A stretch of DNA of 64,000 nt from Vibrio hepatarius (GTDB lineage: Bacteria > Pseudomonadota > Gammaproteobacteria > Enterobacterales > Vibrionaceae): the NCBI RefSeq assembly GCF_018860525.1, contig NZ_JAHKPM010000029.1, forward strand, positions 62,001 through 126,000, written 5' to 3'. Numbering within the stretch: position 1 is the stretch's first letter; the number at the start of each line of letters is the position of its first letter. This document shows, one piece after another, positions 26,928 to 35,432 of the stretch. A model generated the notes under the pieces. It ran no database searches and was not told where the DNA came from. It saw only the letters and a program-made list of their open reading frames with translations. The position numbers and the translations under genes were made by a program.

Positions 26928-28666
26928 TAAGAACTCTCATCCTCGCTCTTATCGCCTACCTTCCTTTGGTGTTATTAGCGCAAGAACCAGAGTTTTTGCC
27001 TGTGGAAGAAGCATTCCCGTACCAATGGTCTGTGAGTGATAAAGGCGTGCAGATTCATTTCGCTATCCAGCCACAATACTACCTCTATAAGAGCAGATTT
27101 AAATTTTCATCCAGTAGCCAAGTGTTACTCCGTGAGCCGCAGTTTTCAATTGCTGGCAAGCCCAAGCAAGATAAATATTTTGGCGATGTGGTGGTTTTCG
27201 ATCAACCTATGACGGTGTTAATTCCATACAGTGGTGAAGGACAAATTAAAATTCGTTATCAAGGCTGTTCTGACAAAGGGTTATGTTATTTACCGCAGAC
27301 AATCACAATGGATTTGCCCAATGGAGTATCAAAGTCTGACCCTGATTTGACTTGGCAAAAAATCAGCGGTTTGGCAGAAAATACGGCAGGATTATCTGAT
27401 CTTCTCACCAACACACCAAAAATTCAGGCGTTACTCATTTTCTTTTTACTTGGTCTTGGCTTATCAATGACACCATGTGTACTGCCTATGGTACCGATTC
27501 TATCGAGTATTATTGGTGGTGATGCCAATATGACAGGTAAAAAAGGTTTGATATTATCCAGTTCCTATGTATTTGGAATGGCGTCAAGTTATGCATTGAC
27601 TGGAATTTTGGTCACTACACTAGCCAAAGGAGTCAATCTTCAGGCTGCTATGCAGCAGCCTTGGCTGTTATCCTTGTTTGCCATCGTATTTGTTTTGCTC
27701 GCCTTAGCCATGTTTGGCTTTTATGAATTGCAACTACCGTCTTCAATCCAGCAAAAACTTACTAGTCACTCAGATAACGTGAGTGGAGGAAAAGTAGTTA
27801 GCGTATTTGCCATGGGGGCGGTGTCTGCTTTGGTTGTGTCACCTTGTGTGAGTGCGCCATTAGCGGGGGCTTTACTGTATGTTTCGACTACTCAAGACTG
27901 GGTCTTGGGTGGAGTGACGTTATTTGTTATGGCATTGGGTATGGGTGTGCCACTTATCTTAATTGGGATTAGCGGTGGTAAGTTGTTACCCAAATCTGGT
28001 CCTTGGATGATAGCCGTTAAACAGCTATTTGGTATTTTGCTACTCGCGGTCGCTATCGTATTAGTGAGCAGATTTGCGCCATCATGGTTGATAATGTTGG
28101 CTTGGGCCGTGCTGGCGATTGGTAGTGGAATTCATTTTGGTGCTTTGGATTCAGCTCAACCAGGATGGGCTAGAACGCGGAAGCTAGCCGCATTTATGTC
28201 TTTATTTTATGGCTTGGTTGTATTTGTAGGTATGCTGCTTGGTTCGCAAGATCCTCTCAAACCACTGGGCCTTGTTTCCATGCCAAGTAAGCAAACTACT
28301 CTCTCTATGTTACCTTTCGCTAAGGTTGACTCTGTGTCTTTATTGGAACAAAACTTGACGTTGGCTAAGCAGCAGGAGCAGCGAGTGATTTTGGATCTTT
28401 ATGCAGACTGGTGTGTATCTTGTAAGGTTATCGAAAAAGAAATATTTACCGAACAGTCGGTGCTAGATAAATTTTCAGATTGGAAAACGATAAAGTTTGA
28501 TGTTACCAAAAGTACGCCTGAGCAGATGGCCTGGTTAGCAGAAAGAAATGTGTTTGGTCCTCCTGCTGTGTTTTTTTATGACTCAAGCGGTTTAGAAATG
28601 GCTAAGCAAAGAGTGGTAGGTTCTATTGGACTTGAAAATTTTCAGTCGGTGATGTCTCAATTGTGA
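26924..28666 (+). CDS. dsbD: Thiol:disulfide interchange protein DsbD (paralogue)
   Basis: 580-residue transmembrane electron carrier with all three domains. A signal peptide precedes the periplasmic alpha domain with Cys pair in GCSDKGLCYLP (~115). The eight-helix beta domain has its two Cys in SMTPCVLPMVPIL and VVSPCVSAPLAGAL. The C-terminal thioredoxin gamma domain carries DWCVSCKVIEKEIF (~490). It moves electrons from cytoplasmic thioredoxin to periplasmic proteins. As the last gene of the operon it probably reduces the thioredoxin-like protein encoded at 23881. All Cys are present, so it looks functional. Confidence 0.92.
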   Translation: MIRTLILALIAYLPLVLLAQEPEFLPVEEAFPYQWSVSDKGVQIHFAIQPQYYLYKSRFKFSSSSQVLLREPQFSIAGKPKQDKYFGDVVVFDQPMTVLIPYSGEGQIKIRYQGCSDKGLCYLPQTITMDLPNGVSKSDPDLTWQKISGLAENTAGLSDLLTNTPKIQALLIFFLLGLGLSMTPCVLPMVPILSSIIGGDANMTGKKGLILSSSYVFGMASSYALTGILVTTLAKGVNLQAAMQQPWLLSLFAIVFVLLALAMFGFYELQLPSSIQQKLTSHSDNVSGGKVVSVFAMGAVSALVVSPCVSAPLAGALLYVSTTQDWVLGGVTLFVMALGMGVPLILIGISGGKLLPKSGPWMIAVKQLFGILLLAVAIVLVSRFAPSWLIMLAWAVLAIGSGIHFGALDSAQPGWARTRKLAAFMSLFYGLVVFVGMLLGSQDPLKPLGLVSMPSKQTTLSMLPFAKVDSVSLLEQNLTLAKQQEQRVILDLYADWCVSCKVIEKEIFTEQSVLDKFSDWKTIKFDVTKSTPEQMAWLAERNVFGPPAVFFYDSSGLEMAKQRVVGSIGLENFQSVMSQL

Positions 28667-28690
28667 TATGGCTAGTATCTGTTGATCCTA

Positions 28691-28782
28691 ATCACCTGTT
28701 TGGTATTTGTGTCAAGGGTCACTGCGCAGTCTCGATCTACCGTACTATAGTTGCGGGAAGGAGATACCAATCAGGTGGTGAT
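28691..28782 (+). promoter_or_regulatory. Imperfect inverted repeat covering the aldehyde dehydrogenase ribosome-binding region
   Basis: ATCACCTGTTTGGTAT (28691-28706) can pair with ATACCAATCAGGTGGTGAT (28764-28782), apart from a 3-base bulge and one mismatch, around a ~57-base loop. The downstream arm contains the AGGTGGTGAT immediately before ATG 28788. In RNA this could mask translation initiation; as DNA it could be a split operator. Seen by eye only. Confidence 0.35.
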
Positions 28783-28787
28783 GATAT

Positions 28788-30224
28788 ATGGAAGATGTTG
28801 TTGACTTTAGTCGCTGGCAAAAAGAGCATATCCGAACCGAGGAAGAGCTTTATCAACTGTATGCCGAAGTTAAAACATACTATCAAAGTGAGCCTTGTTC
28901 GTCTTATCGCATACGTATAGAGAGACTCAAAACCCTTAAACGAGCCTTGGTTGAACATCAAGAGGCTCTTATTGAATCCTTGAGTTTAGATTACGGCTTA
29001 AGAAGTCGTTTTGATAGTCTTATTTGTGACCTACTGCCAGCAATAAAGCATATAAGCTTCACAATTAAGCATCTGAAACAGTGGATGAAGCCAAGTAGGC
29101 GTAAATCTGGCTTATTACTCTTTCCGTCATCGGTTAGGGTAGAATATCAACCACTTGGTGTGGTGGGAGTTATTGTCCCTTGGAACTTTCCTATTGTTCT
29201 CAGTATTGCGCCAATTGTGACTGCAATTGCTGCAGGCAATCGAGTAATGGTTAAGTTGAGCGAACATACTCATCACACTAATCAAGTATTAAGTAATATA
29301 TTCACCAGTGTGGGAGGGCATATTTATCCTGTTGAAGGTGAGGTTGATATTTCCAGTTACTTTTCCAAGTTGCCATTTGATCACCTTATTTTTACGGGAT
29401 CCACGCCAGTTGGTAAGTTGGTTGCACAAGCAGCAGCGAAAAATTTAACACCTGTAACCTTGGAACTTGGCGGTAAATCTCCGGTCATTATAGATAACAA
29501 TATAGACTTAAGAGCCGCAGTCGATGCGGTATTGTTTGGTAAGTCCGTTAACTCAGGGCAAATCTGTGTGTCTCCAGATTATGTACTATTACCAACAGGG
29601 AAAGAGCAGATGTTTGTTGAGCTCTATCTCAAACGATATCAATCTTTGTATTTACAAGGTAATGAAGCAACTTCTATTACTCATATTATTAATCCACAGC
29701 AGTATAATCGGCTGAGCCTCATGTTAGAAGATGCGCGATCTCGCGGTGCTGGTATCCACACCATTGAACATGTGGAGTTAGAACAGGGCCAGATGCTGCC
29801 ACATCTTATTACCGGTGTGACCGAGCATATGCAGGTTATGCAGCAAGAAATCTTTGGCCCTATTTTACCTGTGATTGGTTATCGTCGCTTGAATGAGGCG
29901 CTAAGTTATATCAATTTTAACCCTCGGCCACTCGCGTTGTATTTGATGTCAACAGATAAAGTATTACAGCGTCAAGTGATTGAGCAAACTCATAGCGGAG
30001 GTATTGCTATCAATGATACATTGCTCCAGGTAGCTATTGAAGATGCACCATTTGGTGGAATTGGCGCATCGGGTATTGGCCAATACCATGGAAAAGAAGG
30101 TTTTTTAACCTTTTCTAAAGCGAAAACAATTCTGTATACGCCGGCTTGGCTGCCAAGAAGCACAGTGCTACTGCGTTATAGAAAAACAGCCGAAAAGATA
30201 CTGGGAACGTTGTTTATTCGTTAA
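28788..30224 (+). CDS. Aldehyde dehydrogenase, coniferyl-aldehyde dehydrogenase-like
   Basis: 478-residue NAD(P)-dependent enzyme. The Rossmann part has VVGVIVPWNFPIVLSI and HLIFTGSTPVGK, the catalytic Glu lies in TLELGGKSP and the catalytic Cys in NSGQICVSPDYVLLP. The late QQEIFGPILPV motif is also present. The length and the IRIERLKTLKRALVEHQEALIESL-type N-terminus place it among the short, membrane-associated aldehyde dehydrogenases annotated as coniferyl aldehyde dehydrogenases; the C-terminal TAEKILGTLFIR region may touch the membrane. The true substrate is probably an aliphatic or aromatic aldehyde and is not determined. It lies 121 bases behind dsbD, with an inverted repeat between them. 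Confidence 0.87.
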   Translation: MEDVVDFSRWQKEHIRTEEELYQLYAEVKTYYQSEPCSSYRIRIERLKTLKRALVEHQEALIESLSLDYGLRSRFDSLICDLLPAIKHISFTIKHLKQWMKPSRRKSGLLLFPSSVRVEYQPLGVVGVIVPWNFPIVLSIAPIVTAIAAGNRVMVKLSEHTHHTNQVLSNIFTSVGGHIYPVEGEVDISSYFSKLPFDHLIFTGSTPVGKLVAQAAAKNLTPVTLELGGKSPVIIDNNIDLRAAVDAVLFGKSVNSGQICVSPDYVLLPTGKEQMFVELYLKRYQSLYLQGNEATSITHIINPQQYNRLSLMLEDARSRGAGIHTIEHVELEQGQMLPHLITGVTEHMQVMQQEIFGPILPVIGYRRLNEALSYINFNPRPLALYLMSTDKVLQRQVIEQTHSGGIAINDTLLQVAIEDAPFGGIGASGIGQYHGKEGFLTFSKAKTILYTPAWLPRSTVLLRYRKTAEKILGTLFIR

Positions 30225-30331
30225 TTTTTATACCTGTAATACATCCATCTATGCAGCTTTTAACATAGAGTATTGATTTTATTTTTTGTACTTTCGAGCC
30301 TTATCAATAAAAAAATCAAAATAAATCCCCT

Positions 30332-30349
30332 TTGTCATATAGCCTTCAA
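30332..30349 (+). promoter_or_regulatory. Candidate Pho box upstream of pstS
   Basis: TTGTCATATAGCCTTCAA matches the PhoB consensus CTGTCATAWAWCTGTMAY at about 13 of 18 positions, with the first half nearly perfect. A further CTGTCA half-site lies at 30365-30370. It sits ~90 bases before the pstS start, consistent with PhoB activation under phosphate limitation. Confidence 0.6.
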
Positions 30350-30440
30350 CGAAGTGAAACACAACTGTCACAATTGAGTCCTAAAGTTAGCATTGTTCAA
30401 ATGAAACACAGTGGCAATGATGCCAACTAAGGAAATTGTG

Positions 30441-31262
30441 ATGAAAAAGACAGTTATCGGTGCAATTGCACTTCTAGGCGCAATGGCAGTGACTTCCGTT
30501 TCTGCTAAAGAGACGATCTCTGCAGTGGGCTCTAGTAGCGTAACGCCACTGATGGAAGTTTTCTCTGAAACATACATGAAAACCCATTCGAACGTATTTA
30601 TTGAAGTGCAAGGTCCTGGTTCGTCAGCTGGTGTTAAAGCTGCAAAAAATGGCTCAGCTGATCTTGGTATGTCCTCTCGTAACCTGAAAGCTTCAGAGCA
30701 GGAGCCCGAGCTTAAAGAAATGAAAGTGGCACTTGATGGCATTGCAGTAGTGGTTAACCCTAAAAATACTCTCCAAGCGTTAACTGCTGAGCAAGTAAGC
30801 TCAATCTACAAGGGTGATATTACCAACTGGAAAGAGGTTGGTGGTGAAGACAAGCCAATAGTAACAATTACTCGTGACACGGCTTCAGGTACTCGCGGCG
30901 CTTTTGAAGACATCATGAAACTGAAAAAGAAAATATCCGGTCAAAAAGTATCGGCTATTTCACAACGGGCTCAAGTTGCGAACGGCAATGGCGCTTTAAA
31001 AACCATGGTTGCCTCAAACCCATATGCGATTGGTTATATTTCTTTAGGGACTGTCGATAATTCAGTTCATGCTTTGCCGATAGATGGTGTGGAAGCTAAT
31101 GTAGGCAATGTGAAAAATGGTACTTACAAAGTGGCTCGTCCTTTCCTCGTTTTATACAAAGAAGGTAAGCCATCGTCAGAGACTCAAAAGTTCTTAGATT
31201 GGATGCACTCTCCAGAGGCTCAAACTTTAGTTGATAATAACGGCTACATCTCTGTTCATTAA
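30441..31262 (+). CDS. pstS: Phosphate ABC transporter substrate-binding protein PstS
   Basis: 273-residue periplasmic phosphate-binding protein. The signal peptide ends SVSA|KE. Phosphate-contacting motifs are visible: AVGSSSVTPLMEVFSE, GPGSSAGVKAAKNGSADLGMSSR and TRDTASGTRGAFED. ATG 30441 follows AAGGA by 7 bases; an ATG ten codons upstream would precede the signal peptide with polar residues. It is of the short PstS type seen in Vibrio second-chromosome pst operons. It is the first gene of pstSCAB, behind a Pho box. Confidence 0.93.
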   Translation: MKKTVIGAIALLGAMAVTSVSAKETISAVGSSSVTPLMEVFSETYMKTHSNVFIEVQGPGSSAGVKAAKNGSADLGMSSRNLKASEQEPELKEMKVALDGIAVVVNPKNTLQALTAEQVSSIYKGDITNWKEVGGEDKPIVTITRDTASGTRGAFEDIMKLKKKISGQKVSAISQRAQVANGNGALKTMVASNPYAIGYISLGTVDNSVHALPIDGVEANVGNVKNGTYKVARPFLVLYKEGKPSSETQKFLDWMHSPEAQTLVDNNGYISVH

Positions 31263-31281
31263 TATTATTGATATTTTTATT

Positions 31282-31308
31282 GCTCGGCCCGTTTTGGGCT
31301 GGGCTTTT
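31282..31308 (+). terminator. Hairpin with T run between pstS and pstC (attenuator)
   Basis: GCTCGGCCC (31282-31290) pairs with GGGCTGGGC (31296-31304), including two G-U pairs, around a GTTTT loop, and is followed by TTTT. Partial termination here would make PstS more abundant than the membrane subunits, as is common for binding proteins. Confidence 0.6.
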
Positions 31309-31353
31309 GCTTTACTTCGAGCAAACCTGGTTTGTTAGAAGGGTAAAATTATT

Positions 31354-32286
31354 ATGACCATTGCAACAAATAGTGACGAGCTTATGAATACTCAAGCGAC
31401 TCAATTATCTAAGCCACGCTTGCGCGCGAAACGTCGTGTTGATATGAAAGAGCGTATCTTTCATGGCTTATTTCTTACCAGTGCTGTCATCGGCATTGTC
31501 TCTTTGGCGGTTATCGCCTATTTCATTGTTCAAGAATCGATCCCCGCTTTTAAAGAGGTAGGGGTGTCTAACATTGTTCTTGGTCAAGACTGGTTGCCAC
31601 CGGCTCTTTATGGCGTAGCAACCATGATTGTTGCGTCTGTGGTATCAACTTTAGGTGCTGTCCTAGTTGGCGTGCCAGTTGGCATTTTGACGGCAATTTT
31701 TATTGCTGAGATTGCGCCTAAACGTCTTGCCGATATCATCCGCCCTGCGGTTGAATTGCTAGCAGGTATTCCATCTGTCGTGTATGGTTTTTTTGGCCTT
31801 ATTATCATTGTCCCTTTAATTCAGGATATTTTTGAAGTACCAGCGGGTAATACAATTTTAGCTGGGATCATCGTATTAGGTGTGATGATTCTTCCTACTG
31901 TGATTACGGTATCTGAAACGTCAATACGCGCTGTGCCGAGTACCTATAAAGAAGGTTCTTTAGCACTTGGTGCATCAAAGATTTTTACCATTTTTAAGCT
32001 GCTGGTTCCTGCTGCACGATCCGGCATCATGACGGGTGTAATACTCGGAATCGGCCGAGCGCTTGGTGAGACAATGGCGATTATTATGGTGATGGGTAAT
32101 GCGCCTGCAATGCCACAAGGTATTCTTGACTCTGCACGTACTTTAACCGCCAATATTGCGATTGAAATGTCTTACGCAAGTGGCGTGCACGCGAATGCTT
32201 TATATGCGACAGGCGTAGTACTGCTGGTATTTATTATGATGCTCAATGCTGGCCTGCTTTATCTTAATCGTGAGAAAGCGAAATAG
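31354..32286 (+). CDS. pstC: Phosphate ABC transporter permease PstC
   Basis: 310-residue inner-membrane permease with six predicted helices. It shows the PstC opening ERIFHGLFLTSAVIGIVSLA, the GVATMIVASVVSTLGAVLVGVPVGILTA helix and the ABC-contact EAA loop (STYKEGSLALGASKIFTIFKL). The IGRALGETMAIIMVMGNAP motif is characteristic of PstC. It forms the channel with PstA. Confidence 0.93.
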   Translation: MTIATNSDELMNTQATQLSKPRLRAKRRVDMKERIFHGLFLTSAVIGIVSLAVIAYFIVQESIPAFKEVGVSNIVLGQDWLPPALYGVATMIVASVVSTLGAVLVGVPVGILTAIFIAEIAPKRLADIIRPAVELLAGIPSVVYGFFGLIIIVPLIQDIFEVPAGNTILAGIIVLGVMILPTVITVSETSIRAVPSTYKEGSLALGASKIFTIFKLLVPAARSGIMTGVILGIGRALGETMAIIMVMGNAPAMPQGILDSARTLTANIAIEMSYASGVHANALYATGVVLLVFIMMLNAGLLYLNREKAK

Positions 32287-32306
32287 TGGCTTAGGAAGTA
32301 AAGATT

Positions 32307-33170
32307 ATGGATCGCATTGCACTAAAAAAACATCGTCAATTTAAAGACAATGTTCTCAAGAGTTTAATCTGGGCCGCGGCCGCTCTGACGGTTGGCTTTT
32401 TATTCTGGATTATTTGGTACATCTTATCGAACGGCCTACAACATGTAGACTGGAACTTTATTACCGATAACTACACACGCACTGGTGAAGAGCATGGTAT
32501 CTTCCCTATGATAGTGTCGACGCTTTATATGGTTGTCTCTTCGATTGCTGTCGCTGCTCCGATTGGGATTATGACGGCAATTTATCTTACTGAATATGCC
32601 CAAGTTGGCAGTAAGCTAGTTAAAGTGATTCGTTTTTGTACCGAATCCTTAGCAGGTATACCGTCCATTATCTTCGGTTTGTTCGGTATGACTTTCTTTG
32701 TTGCGATTCTCGGACTCGGCTTTTCAATTCTTTCAGGTGCTCTGACTTTGAGTATCTTAATTTTGCCGGTAATTATACGCACCACAGAAGAAGCACTTAT
32801 GGCCGTTCCTCAAACCTATCGAGAAGGGTCATATGGTTTGGGAGCAGCTAAGATTTATACGATTTGGCGGCTGATATTGCCAAGCGCTATGCCGGGTATT
32901 ATAACCTCGGTTATATTGAGTATTGGACGAGTGATAGGTGAGTCTGCCCCAGTATTTTTGACCGCGGGGATGGTTGCGCGTATACCTGACTCACTACTTG
33001 ATTCTGGGCGAACACTAACGGTTCATTTATATAAGCTGACCACTGAATTATTTACCATTGAAGAGTGGAATCAGGCTTATGGCACAGCGACAGTACTGAT
33101 TGTGGTGGTTCTGGTGATCAATATGATCACTAAGCTCATTGCCCGCCGTTTTAATACGGCGAATTATTAG
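32307..33170 (+). CDS. pstA: Phosphate ABC transporter permease PstA
   Basis: 287-residue permease paired with PstC. Distinctive parts are the FITDNYTRTGEEHGIFPMIV periplasmic loop, the ESLAGIPSIIFGLFGM segment and the EAA loop QTYREGSYGLGAAKIYTIWRL. IGRVIGESAPVFLTAG is the PstA counterpart of the ATPase-contact region. It lies 20 bases behind pstC and 47 bases before pstB. Confidence 0.93.
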   Translation: MDRIALKKHRQFKDNVLKSLIWAAAALTVGFLFWIIWYILSNGLQHVDWNFITDNYTRTGEEHGIFPMIVSTLYMVVSSIAVAAPIGIMTAIYLTEYAQVGSKLVKVIRFCTESLAGIPSIIFGLFGMTFFVAILGLGFSILSGALTLSILILPVIIRTTEEALMAVPQTYREGSYGLGAAKIYTIWRLILPSAMPGIITSVILSIGRVIGESAPVFLTAGMVARIPDSLLDSGRTLTVHLYKLTTELFTIEEWNQAYGTATVLIVVVLVINMITKLIARRFNTANY

Positions 33171-33217
33171 GTAATCAAGCTTATAGCGACCCATTTTAGA
33201 TTTAAGAGATGAAGACC

Positions 33218-33967
33218 ATGAACAAATTTGATATCGAAAATTTAGACCTGTTTTACGGTGACAATCAGGCACTCAAATCGATTAATTTACCGATACCTGT
33301 TCGCCAAGTAACAGCGCTTATAGGGCCATCTGGCTGTGGTAAGTCAACCTTGCTGCGCTGCCTTAACCGTATGAATGACTTGATTGAAGGGGTCAAGATA
33401 ACGGGTAAATTGGATATGGACGGCGATGATATTTATGGCAATATCGATGTGGCTGACCTGCGGATAAAAGTTGGAATGGTTTTCCAAAAACCGAATCCAT
33501 TTCCGATGAGTATCTATGAGAATGTGGCCTATGGACTTAGAGCCCAAGGTATAAAAGAGAAAAAGCACATTGATCAGGTTGTTGAACGTTCATTGAGAAG
33601 TGCAGCTTTATGGGATGAAGTGAAAGATCGCCTAAAATCTCATGCATTTGGTCTATCAGGCGGTCAGCAGCAGCGTTTATGCATAGCACGTACTATTGCA
33701 ATGGAGCCTGATGTGATTTTGATGGATGAACCAACCTCAGCGCTCGATCCTATTGCAACGCATAAAATTGAAGAACTGATGGAAGAGCTGAAAAAAAACT
33801 ATACGATTGTGATTGTTACTCATTCTATGCAGCAAGCTCGCCGGATTTCAGATCGTACGGCCTTTTTCCTTATGGGAGAGTTGGTTGAGCATGACTCGAC
33901 TCAGGTTATTTTCAGTCAGCCTAGAGATGACCGCACGAAAGGTTACGTCAATGGCGATTTTGGTTAA
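33218..33967 (+). CDS. pstB: Phosphate ABC transporter ATP-binding protein PstB
   Basis: 249-residue ATPase with Walker [22 protein letters not shown]-loop [17 protein letters not shown], signature [14 protein letters not shown], Walker [14 protein letters not shown] and switch His in [13 protein letters not shown] 33218 gives the usual N-terminus ([14 protein letters not shown]); an ATG three codons earlier lies too near the only purine-rich site. phoU, often next in pst operons, is absent, as in other Vibrio second-copy operons. Confidence 0.94.
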   Translation: MNKFDIENLDLFYGDNQALKSINLPIPVRQVTALIGPSGCGKSTLLRCLNRMNDLIEGVKITGKLDMDGDDIYGNIDVADLRIKVGMVFQKPNPFPMSIYENVAYGLRAQGIKEKKHIDQVVERSLRSAALWDEVKDRLKSHAFGLSGGQQQRLCIARTIAMEPDVILMDEPTSALDPIATHKIEELMEELKKNYTIVIVTHSMQQARRISDRTAFFLMGELVEHDSTQVIFSQPRDDRTKGYVNGDFG

Positions 33968-34012
33968 GTTTCGAAAATCCTAAAGAGTGTCACTATAACA
34001 ATAAGCGATGGT

Positions 34013-35179
34013 CTATTGCCCCTCTTTATGAGGGGCTTTTTGTGGGTGAGTATAGTCATTAGGTGGTGACAGTACTTCCGGTTTAGATAACTCGCTTTCT
34101 TGGATATTGGTGTTCCATTGATAATTTTTTAGTGGAGATTGACTGCAATTACTGTTAATTGCGTCAGTCTGGCTCCAAAGCCGATTGGGATAAAAGATAT
34201 AGCCAATGCGGAGTATATCTTTAGCTAGGGTCTGTAATTCTTGTTGGTTGGTCGCGCCAACCACTTGTTTCCAAGGCGTAAAAGCGGTAATAGGGTAGTC
34301 GAGCTCTGTCACGGGGTTGTCGACTTCACAGCCATGGTGAATCACACTATTGACGCCGATGTCTTGATTGATTTTCTGCTTCACTTTTTGAGTTAGTTGT
34401 GAAATTTTACCTAGGTCGGCATCGACTATCCTACGGTCTTTTTGAGCAAGTGCACCTTGCACTATTTTCACCACAAACTTAAGCCGTGTAGGTTTATCCG
34501 AATCAAATTGGCTTAGATGCGGAGCAACACAAAATAAGTCATAGTCTGCCGTTAAGGGAACACTATTTGATGTTTCTGCCAGTGCCATAATCGGTTCGAC
34601 ACTATTCCCTTTTTTGGTCATTACCCAATATCCGTTTCTCAAGTGCGGTAGTATTTCAAACATGGGATGAAGATCTTTGCGGTACTGCCGGTGAAAATGT
34701 GAATGTTCGCTGAATGGTATACGCCCATTAGGGTAGAGAATAAAGTCTTGGTGTGGCTTTCCATGACAGGTAACTTGAAAGGTTCCCTCTTTTTTCGATA
34801 CCCCATGAAGCATTTTCTGTTTGAGTAAATACTGTAATCTCTCCTCAGAAATTAGTAGAGGTACTGCCTTTGCTGATCCATTGCGTATTGACTCTGTAGC
34901 CTTGTGATTGAACTTCTCTATTTCTCGCCAGCCTTTGTGAACTAGCTTACTGTAATATTGATCGCAGCATATAAAACCCGCTTGGGGGCCCCAGTCGGAA
35001 GACTTGCCTTTTACATGTAAATCTTTGGTTGCATAACCTTCTTCGATAAGCGTGGTAGAAAGGCGATTGACTGGGCGAACCATAATAATACAGTCATGTA
35101 GCTTGGCCGTATTAACAATAATTTTCTCATGGGCAGGAACGATTCCAGAGTGTTTAACAGCAGATTCACCTAAAAACAT
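34013..35179 (-). CDS. ExoY / edema-factor-like nucleotidyl cyclase toxin
   Basis: 388-residue stand-alone homologue of the host-activated nucleotidyl cyclase toxins (anthrax edema factor, Pseudomonas ExoY, MARTX ExoY domains). Aligned by eye, catalytic positions are conserved: Arg35 in VRPVNRL; Lys52 and Lys59 in ATKDLHVKGKSSDWGPQAGF, with the same 7-residue spacing as edema factor K346/K353; Asp212 and Asp214 in PLTADYDLF; and His282 plus Asn288 in HHGCEVDN, matching H577/N583. The 71-CCDQYYSK continuation and TTLIEEG resemble ExoY most. Length matches ExoY (378). No signal peptide is present, so delivery by a specialised secretion system is expected; none is encoded here. No good ribosome-binding site precedes the ATG. 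The Pro/Ser-rich tail (~350-388) is probably disordered. Confidence 0.88.
   Translation of the reverse strand: MFLGESAVKHSGIVPAHEKIIVNTAKLHDCIIMVRPVNRLSTTLIEEGYATKDLHVKGKSSDWGPQAGFICCDQYYSKLVHKGWREIEKFNHKATESIRNGSAKAVPLLISEERLQYLLKQKMLHGVSKKEGTFQVTCHGKPHQDFILYPNGRIPFSEHSHFHRQYRKDLHPMFEILPHLRNGYWVMTKKGNSVEPIMALAETSNSVPLTADYDLFCVAPHLSQFDSDKPTRLKFVVKIVQGALAQKDRRIVDADLGKISQLTQKVKQKINQDIGVNSVIHHGCEVDNPVTELDYPITAFTPWKQVVGATNQQELQTLAKDILRIGYIFYPNRLWSQTDAINSNCSQSPLKNYQWNTNIQESELSKPEVLSPPNDYTHPQKAPHKEGQ
34018..34041 (+). terminator. Intrinsic terminator of the pst operon
   Basis: GCCCCTC (34018-34024), loop TTTAT, GAGGGGC (34030-34036), then TTTTT. It is a strong Rho-independent terminator 50 bases after pstB. 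It lies within the last codons of the opposing cyclase gene. Confidence 0.85.
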
Positions 35180-35348
35180 AATTGCGAATATAGTGATGGG
35201 TCATAAGGGTCAATATATACAATAGGATGGCTACTGGATTGGCTATTTCACGTAAAGTTAAAGTAATATCATAGTAATATCGTAAAAGATCCTTCTCTGT
35301 GTTGGAGTGATCTGCAAGCAGCTATAAATTTTCATAGTAAATTTATAA

Positions 35349-35390
35349 TAAAAAACCCCCTAACAATGGATTATCCAACTATTTGGGGGC
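35349..35390 (-). terminator. Intrinsic terminator of sstT
   Basis: On the minus strand GCCCCC (35390-35385) and GGGGG (35360-35356) form the outer stem, with TGGAT/ATCCA nested inside. A run of T follows (A run 35351-35355 on the plus strand). It lies 43 bases beyond the sstT stop. Confidence 0.7.
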
Positions 35391-35432
35391 TTTATATTTG
35401 GGTGGACTTAGACCTTATTGAATAAGGTACAG

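Noticed and set aside
28663..28920. An 85-codon ORF between dsbD and the aldehyde dehydrogenase gene
   Set aside because: It overlaps the aldehyde dehydrogenase start in another frame and has no family features; the longer gene is well supported.
34013..35179. Possibility that the protein at this place is a pst-linked regulator (PhoU position)
   Set aside because: Sequence motifs match nucleotidyl cyclase toxins, not PhoU, and the gene is on the opposite strand.
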